64,000 nucleotides of DNA, from contig CAZFRO010000003.1 of assembly GCA_964521425.1 (NCBI GenBank), forward strand, positions 102,246-166,245. The letters are read 5' to 3'. Position 1 is the stretch's first letter. The number at the start of each line of letters is the position of its first letter. The notes under the pieces were generated by a model. The model saw only the letters and a list, made by a program, of their open reading frames with translations. It was not told the origin of the DNA and ran no database searches. The translations under genes were made by a program, and so were the position numbers. The DNA comes from Joyebacterum sp964521425 (GTDB taxonomy: Bacteria > Joyebacterota > Joyebacteria > Joyebacterales > Joyebacteraceae). Shown in pieces: positions 16,496 through 24,837 of this stretch.

Positions 16496-18424
16496 TTGAT
16501 AATGAGACTTCTCGACACCATAGACTCACCACAGGATCTCCGGAAGCTGGACATCGCGGGGCTCGAGACGCTCGCCCAGGAGATACGCGACGAGATCATC
16601 CGGGTCGTCTCGCGGACGGGTGGGCATCTTGCTCCGAGTCTCGGTGTCGTTGAGCTGACGCTGGCCCTGCACTACGTGTTCGACACCCCGCGCGACAGGA
16701 TCGTGTGGGACGTGGGGCATCAGAGCTACGCGCACAAGCTTGTGACAGGCAGGCGCGAGCGTTTCGAGACCCTCCGCCAGTACGGCGGCATCTCGGGCTT
16801 CCCCCGCAGGGAAGAGAGTCCATATGACTGTTTCGGCACCGGCCACGCAAGCACATCGATCTCCGCAGCGCTCGGCATGGCCTGTTCACCCGAGTTCATT
16901 GAGGAAGGCAGGCGGGCGATCGCCGTCATTGGAGACGGCTCGCTGACTGCCGGTCTTGCGTTCGAGGGACTCAATCAGGCAGGGCATCTCAAGCGCAATC
17001 TCATCGTCGTGGTCAATGACAACCGGATGTCGATCTCAAAGAACGTCGGGGCGTTGTCGCAGTACATGACGAGACTGAGAACGGCGCCGACCTACCACCG
17101 ACTCGAATCCGAGGTCTGGGAGATAATGGGCAAGATCCCGGCGATCGGCGAGAAGGCGCGCGATCTTGCGAGCCGGGCGCTCGAGGGAATGCGCGGCGTC
17201 TTCGTGCCGGGAGTTCTCTTCGAGGAACTCGGTTTCAAATACTACGGGCCGCTCGATGGACACAACATAGGGCTTCTGATCGATGCTCTCGAGCGTGTGA
17301 AGCTCATCGAGGGTCCCATACTGCTCCACGCGCTAACAGTGAAGGGTAAGGGCTATCAGCCTGCCGAGGATGATGCGTCGCGTTTTCACGGACTTGGCTC
17401 ATTCGACAAGGCAACCGGCAGCCTCAAGGCAAGCCCCAAAGCCATCTCATATACGGAGGCGTTCGGGCGAACTCTGGCGACCCTGGCGGACGATGACCCG
17501 AGCATAGTCGCGATCACGGCGGCGATGCCGGCGGGGACCGGGCTCACCCATTTCGCGAAGAGGCACCCGGAGAGGTTCTTCGATGTCGGTATCGCCGAAC
17601 AGCACGCCGTGACGTTCGCCGCAGGTCTGGCCACTGAAGGGGTCAAGCCTGTGGTGGCCCTCTACTCGTCGTTCCTGCAGCGCGCATACGATCAGGTCAT
17701 TCACGACGTCTGTCTGCAGGATCTTCCCGTGCGGTTCATGATCGACAGGGGAGGGATCGTGGGTGATGACGGTCCTACTCACCATGGTGTCTTCGACCTG
17801 AGTTTCCTGAGGACGGTCCCCAATCTCGTGCTTGCGTCTCCGAAGGATGAGAACGAGCTTGCGGCGATGGTGTGTACGGCCATGGACTATGACGACGGGC
17901 CGTTCGCTGTCAGATACGCCCGTGGCGCAGGTCTGGGTGTGAGAATGGACCTGAAGCCTACGGCACTACCGATAGGCAAGGCCGAGCGGCTGAGGAGCGG
18001 TACGGACGTCTGCCTCCTGGCCATCGGCTCAATGGTTGCCACTGCCCTCGAGGCCGCCGAAGAACTGGCTCAGAGCGGTGTACATGCGTCAGTTGTGAAC
18101 GCACGGTTCGTCAAGCCGCTCGACCGGGAACTCATTCTGGAGGAAGCAGTCCGCACAGGGCATGTCGTTACCATCGAGGAGAACGTCATCGCGGGCGGGT
18201 TCGGAGCCGCCGTGATGGAGCTCCTGCAGGCCGAGGGCATCTACGGAGTGCGCGTCCGGGTTCTCGGTATCCCTGATGAGTTCCTGGAGCACGCCTCGCG
18301 CACGCGTCTTCTTGCGGAGTGCCGTCTGACATCGGACGACATCGCCCGGAGCGCGAGACAGCTTCTCAGATCGGAGAAGGACGTTTCGGAGAAGGACGTT
18401 CTGAAAGAGGAGGCCGGGAGATGA
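16496..18424 (+). CDS. dxs: 1-deoxy-D-xylulose-5-phosphate synthase
   Basis: The 642-aa thiamine-diphosphate enzyme makes DXP from pyruvate and glyceraldehyde-3-phosphate, the first step of the MEP isoprenoid pathway. Visible are the ThDP-binding GDGSLTAGLAFEGLN and NDNRMSISKNVG, central DVGIAEQHAVTFAAGLA with the catalytic Glu, RGGIVGDDGPTHHGVFD, and the C-terminal transketolase domain (VVTIEENVIAGGFG). Length is typical. TTG 16496 or ATG 16502 could start it; TAGG lies at spacing 6 from the TTG. It sits beside the prenyl diphosphate synthase that uses its pathway product and overlaps nadK by four bases. Confidence 0.96.
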   Translation: MIMRLLDTIDSPQDLRKLDIAGLETLAQEIRDEIIRVVSRTGGHLAPSLGVVELTLALHYVFDTPRDRIVWDVGHQSYAHKLVTGRRERFETLRQYGGISGFPRREESPYDCFGTGHASTSISAALGMACSPEFIEEGRRAIAVIGDGSLTAGLAFEGLNQAGHLKRNLIVVVNDNRMSISKNVGALSQYMTRLRTAPTYHRLESEVWEIMGKIPAIGEKARDLASRALEGMRGVFVPGVLFEELGFKYYGPLDGHNIGLLIDALERVKLIEGPILLHALTVKGKGYQPAEDDASRFHGLGSFDKATGSLKASPKAISYTEAFGRTLATLADDDPSIVAITAAMPAGTGLTHFAKRHPERFFDVGIAEQHAVTFAAGLATEGVKPVVALYSSFLQRAYDQVIHDVCLQDLPVRFMIDRGGIVGDDGPTHHGVFDLSFLRTVPNLVLASPKDENELAAMVCTAMDYDDGPFAVRYARGAGLGVRMDLKPTALPIGKAERLRSGTDVCLLAIGSMVATALEAAEELAQSGVHASVVNARFVKPLDRELILEEAVRTGHVVTIEENVIAGGFGAAVMELLQAEGIYGVRVRVLGIPDEFLEHASRTRLLAECRLTSDDIARSARQLLRSEKDVSEKDVLKEEAGR

Positions 18425-19287
18425 AGACGGTCGGCATAATAGCGAACACGTCCAAGAGCGGCGTAGGCGATGCCGCCGCCCACGTGCTCAAGTGGGCCAC
18501 GATTCACGACCTCACGCTGGTTGTTGATGAGTCCTTCCGGGAGTTCGCGCCGTCGGGAGTCACCTGTCTCACCGAGCCCCAACTTGTCGAGACCGCCGAA
18601 CTCATTTTCGCGTTTGGCGGCGACGGTACACTTCTGACGGCGGCGAAGCGGGTTGCCGCCTCTGAGCGTGAGACTCCGATCATCGGAGTAAACATGGGGA
18701 GTCTTGGCTTCCTCACGCAGATTGCTGAGGATGAGTTCGTCGACGTCCTGAAGCGCTTGAACCCGGATCGGCTCCCGGTCAGCTCGCGGATGATGCTGTC
18801 CGTGGAGATCGAGGGCAGGGGTGAGAGGTTGCCTGCGCTCAATGACGTGGTGATCGCCAAAGGGGCCGATTCAAGAATGCTCTCGTTCGAGGCGCGTGTG
18901 GACGGGGAGATAGTCACTCGCTATGCCGCCGACGGCCTTATCCTGTCGACCCCGACCGGTTCGACCGCCCACTCGGTGTCCGCTGGTGGTCCGGTCGTGG
19001 CGCCCAATGTGGAGGCCGTGATAGCGACACCGATATGCCCGCACTCGCTGAGTATTCGCTCTCTCGTCGTTCCGCCGTCCGCGGTCGTGGAGGTGGAAAT
19101 GCTCTCGTGTGACGAGAGGACAACCGTGGCAGCCGACGGACACAAGGTCTTTCAGGTATCTGTCGGTGAGACCGTGATTGTCAGACGGGCTCCGATAGAT
19201 GCGCACCTGGTCGAGGTCGCAGAGAGATCATACTACGAGATCCTCCGGACCAAGATGCGCTGGGCCGGTGGTGTGCGGGAGCGGTAG
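18421..19287 (+). CDS. nadK: NAD kinase
   Basis: The 288-aa enzyme phosphorylates NAD to NADP. The diagnostic FGGDGTLLTAAK motif (about residues 62-73), INMGSLGFLTQ-like VNMGSLGFLTQ and the conserved glycine-rich TPTGSTAHSVSAGGPVV segment are all present. Start ATG 18421 overlaps the dxs stop (ATGA). NADPH supply fits the adjacent isoprenoid and lipid genes. Size is normal for the bacterial family. Confidence 0.95.
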   Translation: MKTVGIIANTSKSGVGDAAAHVLKWATIHDLTLVVDESFREFAPSGVTCLTEPQLVETAELIFAFGGDGTLLTAAKRVAASERETPIIGVNMGSLGFLTQIAEDEFVDVLKRLNPDRLPVSSRMMLSVEIEGRGERLPALNDVVIAKGADSRMLSFEARVDGEIVTRYAADGLILSTPTGSTAHSVSAGGPVVAPNVEAVIATPICPHSLSIRSLVVPPSAVVEVEMLSCDERTTVAADGHKVFQVSVGETVIVRRAPIDAHLVEVAERSYYEILRTKMRWAGGVRER

Positions 19288-19290
19288 ATC

Positions 19291-19869
19291 ATGATGTCAT
19301 CTCCGCGACCGCTTCTCAGAGACCTTAAGAAGCCGCCCAATGTCGTGACGCTCCTGAGGCTTGCACTGGTTCCCGTGGCGCTTCTGCTTCTGGTCGGCGA
19401 GAGACGAGAGGCCGCGCTGGCCGTTCTTGTTCTCCTTGCCGCTACGGATTGGGTCGACGGGTTTCTGGCGAGACGTTTGGGGCAAGTCACGACACTCGGC
19501 AAGATATTGGACCCGGCCGCCGACAAGGTGGCGGTTGCCGCACTTGTGGTCTTCCTCGTCGCAAGAGGCGAGCTGCCACTCTGGGGTGCGGTCGTTGTTC
19601 TGGCGCGAGACGTAGGGATACTGATCGGCGCCGTGGCCATGGCACGGGCTGCCGATGATGTGCCACAGGCAGGCAAGCTCGGCAAGGTGACCGCGGTGGC
19701 ACTTGCCGTCATGGTGCTCGTACACGTTGCCGACTGGCAGATTGCGGAGCCGATTGCGCTCTGGTGCGCCATGATATTCGTTGTACTCTCAGGATCGATG
19801 TACGCACGGACCACGCTGGCGATGCGAGCACAGAAGTCGATACACCTGAATCCGGACGGTGAGGAATGA
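19291..19869 (+). CDS. CDP-alcohol phosphatidyltransferase (PgsA-like)
   Basis: This 192-aa integral membrane enzyme shows the full CDP-alcohol phosphotransferase signature. DWVDGFLARRLGQ is followed by GKILDPAADK, with all eight conserved positions of DxxDGxxARxxxxxxxxGxxxDxxxD. Five to six hydrophobic helices follow. Neighbour genes and size suggest phosphatidylglycerophosphate synthase, which joins CDP-diacylglycerol and glycerol-3-phosphate, but the polar acceptor is not determined by the motif. The start is ATG 19291, three bases after nadK. Its stop overlaps the next gene by four bases. Confidence 0.88.
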   Translation: MMSSPRPLLRDLKKPPNVVTLLRLALVPVALLLLVGERREAALAVLVLLAATDWVDGFLARRLGQVTTLGKILDPAADKVAVAALVVFLVARGELPLWGAVVVLARDVGILIGAVAMARAADDVPQAGKLGKVTAVALAVMVLVHVADWQIAEPIALWCAMIFVVLSGSMYARTTLAMRAQKSIHLNPDGEE

Positions 19870-21011
19870 ACCGAGGGACTCTCGAGAAGAGCAAGGTCTT
19901 TCTGCTCAGGCTCTACGACGGGAACGTCGATGACATCCCCGCCGGGATTGATCTCTTGCTCGACAGGAGCGGTCTCAGGGGTATCGCAAGCATTGGAGAG
20001 ACGGTTGCAGTCAAGATGCACTTCGGGGAGAGCAAGGAGACGGGGCATGTGAAGCCGCGCTTCGTTCGCCGCATCATCTCCTGGCTCCAGCGTGAAGGCA
20101 TGCGACCCTTCCTGACCGACACGAACACGCTCTACAGGGGAACTAGGGGGGACTCGGTTGCGCACCTGAGGGCCGCCGCGGAACACGGGTTCACGTTTGC
20201 CGGGGTCGGTGCACCCATCATCATCGCCGACGGACTCAGGGGAACGAATGAACACCGCGTCGCGATAGGGAGGACTCACGTCAAAGAGGCCTCGGTCGGT
20301 GTCGAGCTTGTGAAGGCTGACAGCATCGTGAGCCTCGCGCATTTCAAGGGGCATGAGCTCTCTGGATTCGGAGGAGCCATCAAGAACCTCGGAATGGGCG
20401 GAGCATCCAGGACGGGGAAGCTTGAGCAGCACTCGACAACTCGTCCGTATGTGCGCAGCACATGCATCGCGTGTGGGATATGCCTGCCGTGGTGTCCGGC
20501 GGACGCGATAGTCGTCGAGGAGATAGCCGTCATAGACGAGGAGAAGTGTATCGGGTGCGCGGAGTGCGTTGCCGTCTGTCCGGAGCGTGCCGTGAGCATC
20601 CGCTGGGATGAATCTGCTGACATCTTCCAAATGAAGATGGTAGAATACCTGAGTGCGTTTGCAGCGCTCAAGCGTGGGCGGATTGGGTACATCAACTTCA
20701 TCACGGAGGTTCATCCGCTCTGCGACTGCTACGGCGCTGGTAAGGTCCCAATCGTACCGGACATCGGGGTTGTTGCTTCCCTCGATCCAGTGGCCATCGA
20801 CCAGGCCTCGTACGATCTCGTCAACGAGGCGCCGGTGGCCAGAGACGCCGGTCTCAGCGACGTCTATAAGCAAGGAGGCGACAAGTTCCGTGACCTGCAT
20901 CCGGACGTGGACCCGGCCATTCAGTTGAGATATGCCGAGGAACTGGGTCTGGGAACACGGGACTACCAACTGATAGAGATCGCTGAGAGCGCCCGTAGCT
21001 CAGCTGGATAG
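19866..21011 (+). CDS. DUF362 protein with two 4Fe-4S clusters
   Basis: This 381-aa protein has an N-terminal DUF362 domain (about 1-185; KMHFGESKETGHVKP, TDTNTLYRGTRG, SLAHFKGHELSGFGGAIKN). A ferredoxin pair follows with CIACGICLPWCP and CIGCAECVAVCP (about 199-240), then a second conserved part. Such proteins are common in anaerobes; the biochemical role is unknown, and electron transfer to an undefined partner is the usual inference. The ATG start overlaps the previous stop. The last seven residues and the stop codon are encoded by the acceptor and D-arm bases of tRNA-Arg (20989-21011). Confidence 0.88.
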   Translation: MNRGTLEKSKVFLLRLYDGNVDDIPAGIDLLLDRSGLRGIASIGETVAVKMHFGESKETGHVKPRFVRRIISWLQREGMRPFLTDTNTLYRGTRGDSVAHLRAAAEHGFTFAGVGAPIIIADGLRGTNEHRVAIGRTHVKEASVGVELVKADSIVSLAHFKGHELSGFGGAIKNLGMGGASRTGKLEQHSTTRPYVRSTCIACGICLPWCPADAIVVEEIAVIDEEKCIGCAECVAVCPERAVSIRWDESADIFQMKMVEYLSAFAALKRGRIGYINFITEVHPLCDCYGAGKVPIVPDIGVVASLDPVAIDQASYDLVNEAPVARDAGLSDVYKQGGDKFRDLHPDVDPAIQLRYAEELGLGTRDYQLIEIAESARSSAG

Positions 21012-21065
21012 AGCACTGGATTCCGGTTCCAGGGGTCGGAGGTTCGAATCCTCTCGGGCGTACCA
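20989..21065 (+). tRNA. tRNA-Arg (anticodon CCG)
   Basis: The cloverleaf is clear. Acceptor GCGCCCG pairs with CGGGCGT (one G-U at the end), D stem GCTC/GAGC, anticodon stem CTGGA/TCCAG around loop TTCCGGT giving CCG, T loop TTCGAAT, discriminator A and encoded CCA (21063-21065). It reads CGG codons. Its first 23 bases overlap the 3' end of the DUF362 gene on the same strand, so mRNA and tRNA processing must compete or the tRNA is cut from the longer transcript. Confidence 0.93.
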
Positions 21066-21179
21066 CGATCGGTCACGGTCGGCGAGACATCGCAGGCCGT
21101 GGCCGCACCACACGGATTGGTTTCAAGGGCACCATCGGGAGTCAGCTTGCGTTCTGAGTACGAGCTCACGGAGGTCCAC

Positions 21180-23297
21180 ATGAAGAACTCAGTTGCGGTG
21201 GCCGTCGTCGTGTTGATGGCGCTCGGCGCCGTCATGGCGCACGGTGAGACGATCTACTCAATCGCTCACGATGGTGGAACGGCCGTGTTCGAGTCGCTGT
21301 CAAGAGGAGGGACGGTCAGATTCATCGGCTCCTCCGAGGCGCTCGTGGCGGGTGATGCCGATCTTGGGCTGGATCTCAGATACGTGGGGCTGGACGCCGA
21401 GGTCCTCTGCGACACCGGTGACTGGGAGAATCTCTACATATGCTACCCGGGGCGCGCCAAGAGTGATGTCGGCCGCTACGGTGAGGTTCTCTGGGAAGAG
21501 CCGGACGGGGCGATGCTTGTGGGCGTGTCGAGTGCGGACATCGAAGCCCTGAGAACCGTCTCATTCATGATCTGCCCCCTTCCCGTATCGGTAGACGCCG
21601 TCGAGTGGTTCGACAACGCCCCGGCTCCCCTTGTCGATCCGTCGCAGGATGAGCGTGCCGTGCGCGGCTTCGTGGGAGATGTGATTGACGCCATCTCTGC
21701 GGATTCGCTCATGGCTCACGTCGAACGGCTTTCCCTGTATCCTGGCGGCGAGCCCAGAACGCGCTATGTCCGGCGTGAGGAGTGTCTGGACGAGGGGCGC
21801 ACCTACATCGTTGACTGCCTCGAGCAGTATGGGGCCGTCATTGACACGCATCACTTCGAGATTGCCGGATTCACGTGTGAAGAGGGAACCAGCGGTCCCG
21901 TGGTCATGTATCCCGCCGAGAACATCGTTGCGACACTCCCGGGTTCAGGACGCCTCCAGGGCTCATACGTTGTCTGTGCGCACTACGACGCGATCGCAGG
22001 GAACTCATTCCCTGACACTGCGTATTTCTGGTGGTGCGACAACCCCGCACCGGGAGCGGATGACAACGCGACCGGCGTCGCGACGGTGCTCGAGATGGTT
22101 CGCGTCCTGACCGAATCCGGCGCCTCGTTCCCGTTCGATATCCGCTTCATCCTCTTTTCGGGAGAGGAGCTGGGGCTTCTTGGAAGCCAGGCGTACGCGG
22201 ACTCGGTTGCGGCGGCTGGAGACACGATATATGCGGCCCTCAATGTCGATATGATCGCGTACAAGCTGAACCCGGACCACCCGGACACGTGTCATCTGGT
22301 TACCAATTCCGGCTCGCGCTGGTTCGCGAACTGGATACTGGACACTGCGGAGACGGTCTACTCATCGCATTTCGATGATCTCAACGTGTTGAGAATCGAC
22401 AAGGCGCTGATGTACAGCGACCACGGCAGCTTCTGGATGAACGGCTACGATGCTCTCATCGCCATCGAGCACTGGAGTCCTCGTGGGCGGAACCCCTACT
22501 ATCACACGATCCAGGACACATTCGCCTCGGTCGATAGAGATCAGCTCGAGGCGATCACCAAGATGTGCGCGGGGGCAATGGCGCGGCTCAACGATCCCGA
22601 CAGCCAGATCAACCTGGTTGTCTACGAGGGCGACATCACCCTCTCACCCGATGAGCCGGGCTCCGGGACTACGGTGACTATCGGCACCGAGGTGCATGTA
22701 TATGGTCCCGAGGAGCACGTCGAAGCAACTCTCGAACTCTGGGACGGAGACGTTGACTCAGGCGAGCTTATCTCTTCCTTCCACTTCGCTCGCACAATGG
22801 GTGGGGGCGAGTACGTGAGACACGATTTCATCTGGGTCACAGACGACAGCGATATCGGAGGGCATGACCTGAACCTGCGTGTCACTACGACCGATACGGA
22901 CGAGCTGACACTGAGCGACAACGTGGCGGTCGTGACCATTGCGGTAACGACGCCGGATCTTCAGATTCTCGGTCACTACGCCTACCCGAGTCCTGCATCG
23001 AACGCTGCCGAAGTGACGTTCCGGTACGAACTCTCCAATTGCGCGAAGGAGGTCGTGCTCGATGTGTTGGATCTCACTGGGCAGAAACTCGGTGGCTTCG
23101 AGAAGTACAGTGCGGAAGGCGGGGATGAGATTCAGAATGCCGGTACGCTGCCGGGCTGGAACACAGTGGAGTGGGATGCTCTGGACGGCGGTGGGGACCT
23201 GGTGAGTGGGGTCTATATCTATCGGATTGCGGCGCGCGAAGAGGGCGAGGCCGATCCGACTGATATCGTCACCGGCAAGTTCGCGATAGTACGCTAG
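21180..23297 (+). CDS. Secreted M28 metallopeptidase with C-terminal sorting-type domain
   Basis: The 705-aa protein begins with a signal peptide ending ALGAVMA-HGE. A zinc peptidase M28 domain follows with predicted metal/catalytic residues His268 (AHYDAI), Asp294/295 (GADDNATG), Glu329/330 (FSGEELGLLGS), Asp357 (NVDMIAY) and His431 (IEHW). Next come a CARDB-like beta domain (about 490-600) and a final 90-residue FlgD/T9SS-like module (YPSPASN, WNTVEWDALDGGG, SGVYIYRI). Family members are aminopeptidases; the C-terminal module probably directs outer-membrane export or anchoring. The start is ATG 21180 behind GGAGGT. It is monocistronic-looking, after tRNA-Arg. Confidence 0.9.
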   Translation: MKNSVAVAVVVLMALGAVMAHGETIYSIAHDGGTAVFESLSRGGTVRFIGSSEALVAGDADLGLDLRYVGLDAEVLCDTGDWENLYICYPGRAKSDVGRYGEVLWEEPDGAMLVGVSSADIEALRTVSFMICPLPVSVDAVEWFDNAPAPLVDPSQDERAVRGFVGDVIDAISADSLMAHVERLSLYPGGEPRTRYVRREECLDEGRTYIVDCLEQYGAVIDTHHFEIAGFTCEEGTSGPVVMYPAENIVATLPGSGRLQGSYVVCAHYDAIAGNSFPDTAYFWWCDNPAPGADDNATGVATVLEMVRVLTESGASFPFDIRFILFSGEELGLLGSQAYADSVAAAGDTIYAALNVDMIAYKLNPDHPDTCHLVTNSGSRWFANWILDTAETVYSSHFDDLNVLRIDKALMYSDHGSFWMNGYDALIAIEHWSPRGRNPYYHTIQDTFASVDRDQLEAITKMCAGAMARLNDPDSQINLVVYEGDITLSPDEPGSGTTVTIGTEVHVYGPEEHVEATLELWDGDVDSGELISSFHFARTMGGGEYVRHDFIWVTDDSDIGGHDLNLRVTTTDTDELTLSDNVAVVTIAVTTPDLQILGHYAYPSPASNAAEVTFRYELSNCAKEVVLDVLDLTGQKLGGFEKYSAEGGDEIQNAGTLPGWNTVEWDALDGGGDLVSGVYIYRIAAREEGEADPTDIVTGKFAIVR

Positions 23298-23315
23298 CTA
23301 GTGGGATCTGGACGT

Positions 23316-23528
23316 ATGGACGAGGAGAGAGTCAAGCGGATCGCTCTGGGCATGGCCAACCTCGCACTGGCAGTGATGCTCTTCTTCGCGGTCCATCGGT
23401 TCAGCCGCGGCGTGATGCCGGTCTACGGAAGCCGATTCGCGTACGTCCCGATAGCGATGGCGGGGCTTGCTCTCTGGAGAGGCGTCGTGGGCATCATCCT
23501 TCTGTCGGGGAGGCGGAGTGGACGGTAG
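23316..23528 (+). CDS. Small two-helix membrane protein
   Basis: A 70-aa protein with two predicted membrane helices (about 9-30 and 40-62) separated by a short basic loop, and an Arg-rich C-terminus (SGRRSGR). No family was recognised. The ATG at 23316 is used; a GTG at 23301 is possible. The 3' end overlaps the next gene's GTG start by 11 bases, which suggests it is co-translated with the HAD/kinase fusion and may assist it at the membrane. Confidence 0.6.
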   Translation: MDEERVKRIALGMANLALAVMLFFAVHRFSRGVMPVYGSRFAYVPIAMAGLALWRGVVGIILLSGRRSGR

Positions 23529-24783
23529 TCGGAAGGGTGTGCGCAGAGGCGTTGTCGCTTTCGACTCCGACGGCGTACTTCTGAGGCACATGTTTCTGAT
23601 GCGTGCCGCCTGGCACGTGGGTCCACTGACCTGGTTGAGGGTATCTTGGCTGGGGCTCTTTCTAAAGCTCGGACGCATAGATGTCGGAACGGCCGTGGAA
23701 CGCGCGTACGCTCTTCTGGCTGGATGCACGCTTGAAGAGCTGTTGGCGGTCGGGGAGACGATGCGTCTCACGAAGGGCGCGGCCGAGATCTGTGAGGATC
23801 TCAGGCGATCCGGGTATCTGGTTGTTCTTGTAAGCGCGGGTGTGCCACAGAAGGTGCTGGAACGGGTGGCGTCCCGTGTTGGAGCGCAAGCGGTACACGG
23901 TGTATTGCTCGAAATCGAGAGCGGTCGACTGACCGGGGGGCTCTTAGAAGGCCGCCACTCGGCCAGGGGGAAGCGCGACGGGCTGGAGAGGATCTTCGGG
24001 CGTTGGGGGCTTGGATGGCGCGACGTGACGGTCGTGGTCGACGATGCCAGCAACAGGCTGATAGTCGAGGCGGCATGGCGAAGCGTGGGTGTGAATCCGG
24101 AACGACCGATCATGCATGCGGCCAGCTTCGTGCTCTACACGCGGAATCTGAGGGAGGTCCTCGAGTTCTTCCCCGAGGGCTACAAGACCGGGATCACGCC
24201 GGAATGGATGGCGGTGCGGCACGAGCTCTTCAGGAAGTCGATCCACCTGTGTGCCGTCATTGTCCCGCTCCTGGCCATGTTCTCGAAGCCGTTTACGTTG
24301 TGGCTCGTTGGTCTCGTGACTCTGTGCTATGTTGCATCGGAGTCGCTCAGAGTACTGGGCGTTGCACTACCGCTCTTCTCAGGTGTAACGTGGCGGGCGA
24401 TGCGTCCAGCGGAGTCCCGCGGGCTCGTGTTGGGTCCCATTCTCTTCGGCTCGGGCATCTGGCTGTCGCTTGCGCTATTTCCACTATCGGCGGCCACCGT
24501 TGGGATACTGGTTCTTGCTGTGGGTGATGGCGCTGCGAGTCTCACTGGACGGCTGTTCGGTCAGACTGTCCTCGTCTACAATCCTCAGAAGACGCTCGTC
24601 GGATCGCTCACAGTCTTCGTCGTAGGCGCGGTTGTTGCTATTAGCTATCTACCGTTGGGCTGGGCGCTTGCAGTAGGTGTTGTGGCCAGCCTTCTGGAGT
24701 CGCTGCCCCTCGGGGCATATGATAATCTGCTGCTTCCCCTCGTGTCGGCGGGCACGGTAGTAGTTGCGCTGGCGCTGGTGTAG
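23518..24783 (+). CDS. HAD phosphatase fused to a SEC59/VTE5-type polyprenol kinase
   Basis: This 421-aa protein has two parts. Residues 10-215 form a HAD fold with the nucleophile/acid pair in FDSDG (Asp16, Asp18), motif II VSAGVP, the motif III Lys in GKRDGLERI and motif IV VVVDDASN. Residues about 230-421 are membrane-embedded with the CTP-dependent dolichol/phytol kinase hallmarks: RKSIHLCAV, ESLRV, AVGDGAASLTGRLFG and KTLVGS. The halves suggest opposing phosphatase and kinase chemistry on a lipid alcohol or its precursor, which is inference. GTG 23518 follows GGGGAGG and overlaps the small membrane gene. The gene lies upstream of nucleotide-sugar genes, consistent with a lipid carrier role. 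Confidence 0.8.
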   Translation: MDGSRKGVRRGVVAFDSDGVLLRHMFLMRAAWHVGPLTWLRVSWLGLFLKLGRIDVGTAVERAYALLAGCTLEELLAVGETMRLTKGAAEICEDLRRSGYLVVLVSAGVPQKVLERVASRVGAQAVHGVLLEIESGRLTGGLLEGRHSARGKRDGLERIFGRWGLGWRDVTVVVDDASNRLIVEAAWRSVGVNPERPIMHAASFVLYTRNLREVLEFFPEGYKTGITPEWMAVRHELFRKSIHLCAVIVPLLAMFSKPFTLWLVGLVTLCYVASESLRVLGVALPLFSGVTWRAMRPAESRGLVLGPILFGSGIWLSLALFPLSAATVGILVLAVGDGAASLTGRLFGQTVLVYNPQKTLVGSLTVFVVGAVVAISYLPLGWALAVGVVASLLESLPLGAYDNLLLPLVSAGTVVVALALV

Positions 24784-24837
24784 GGAGGCTCAAGCTCAAG
24801 GGATGTCTCGGTTTGCCCGGTTAGTCACAAGGAGGGT

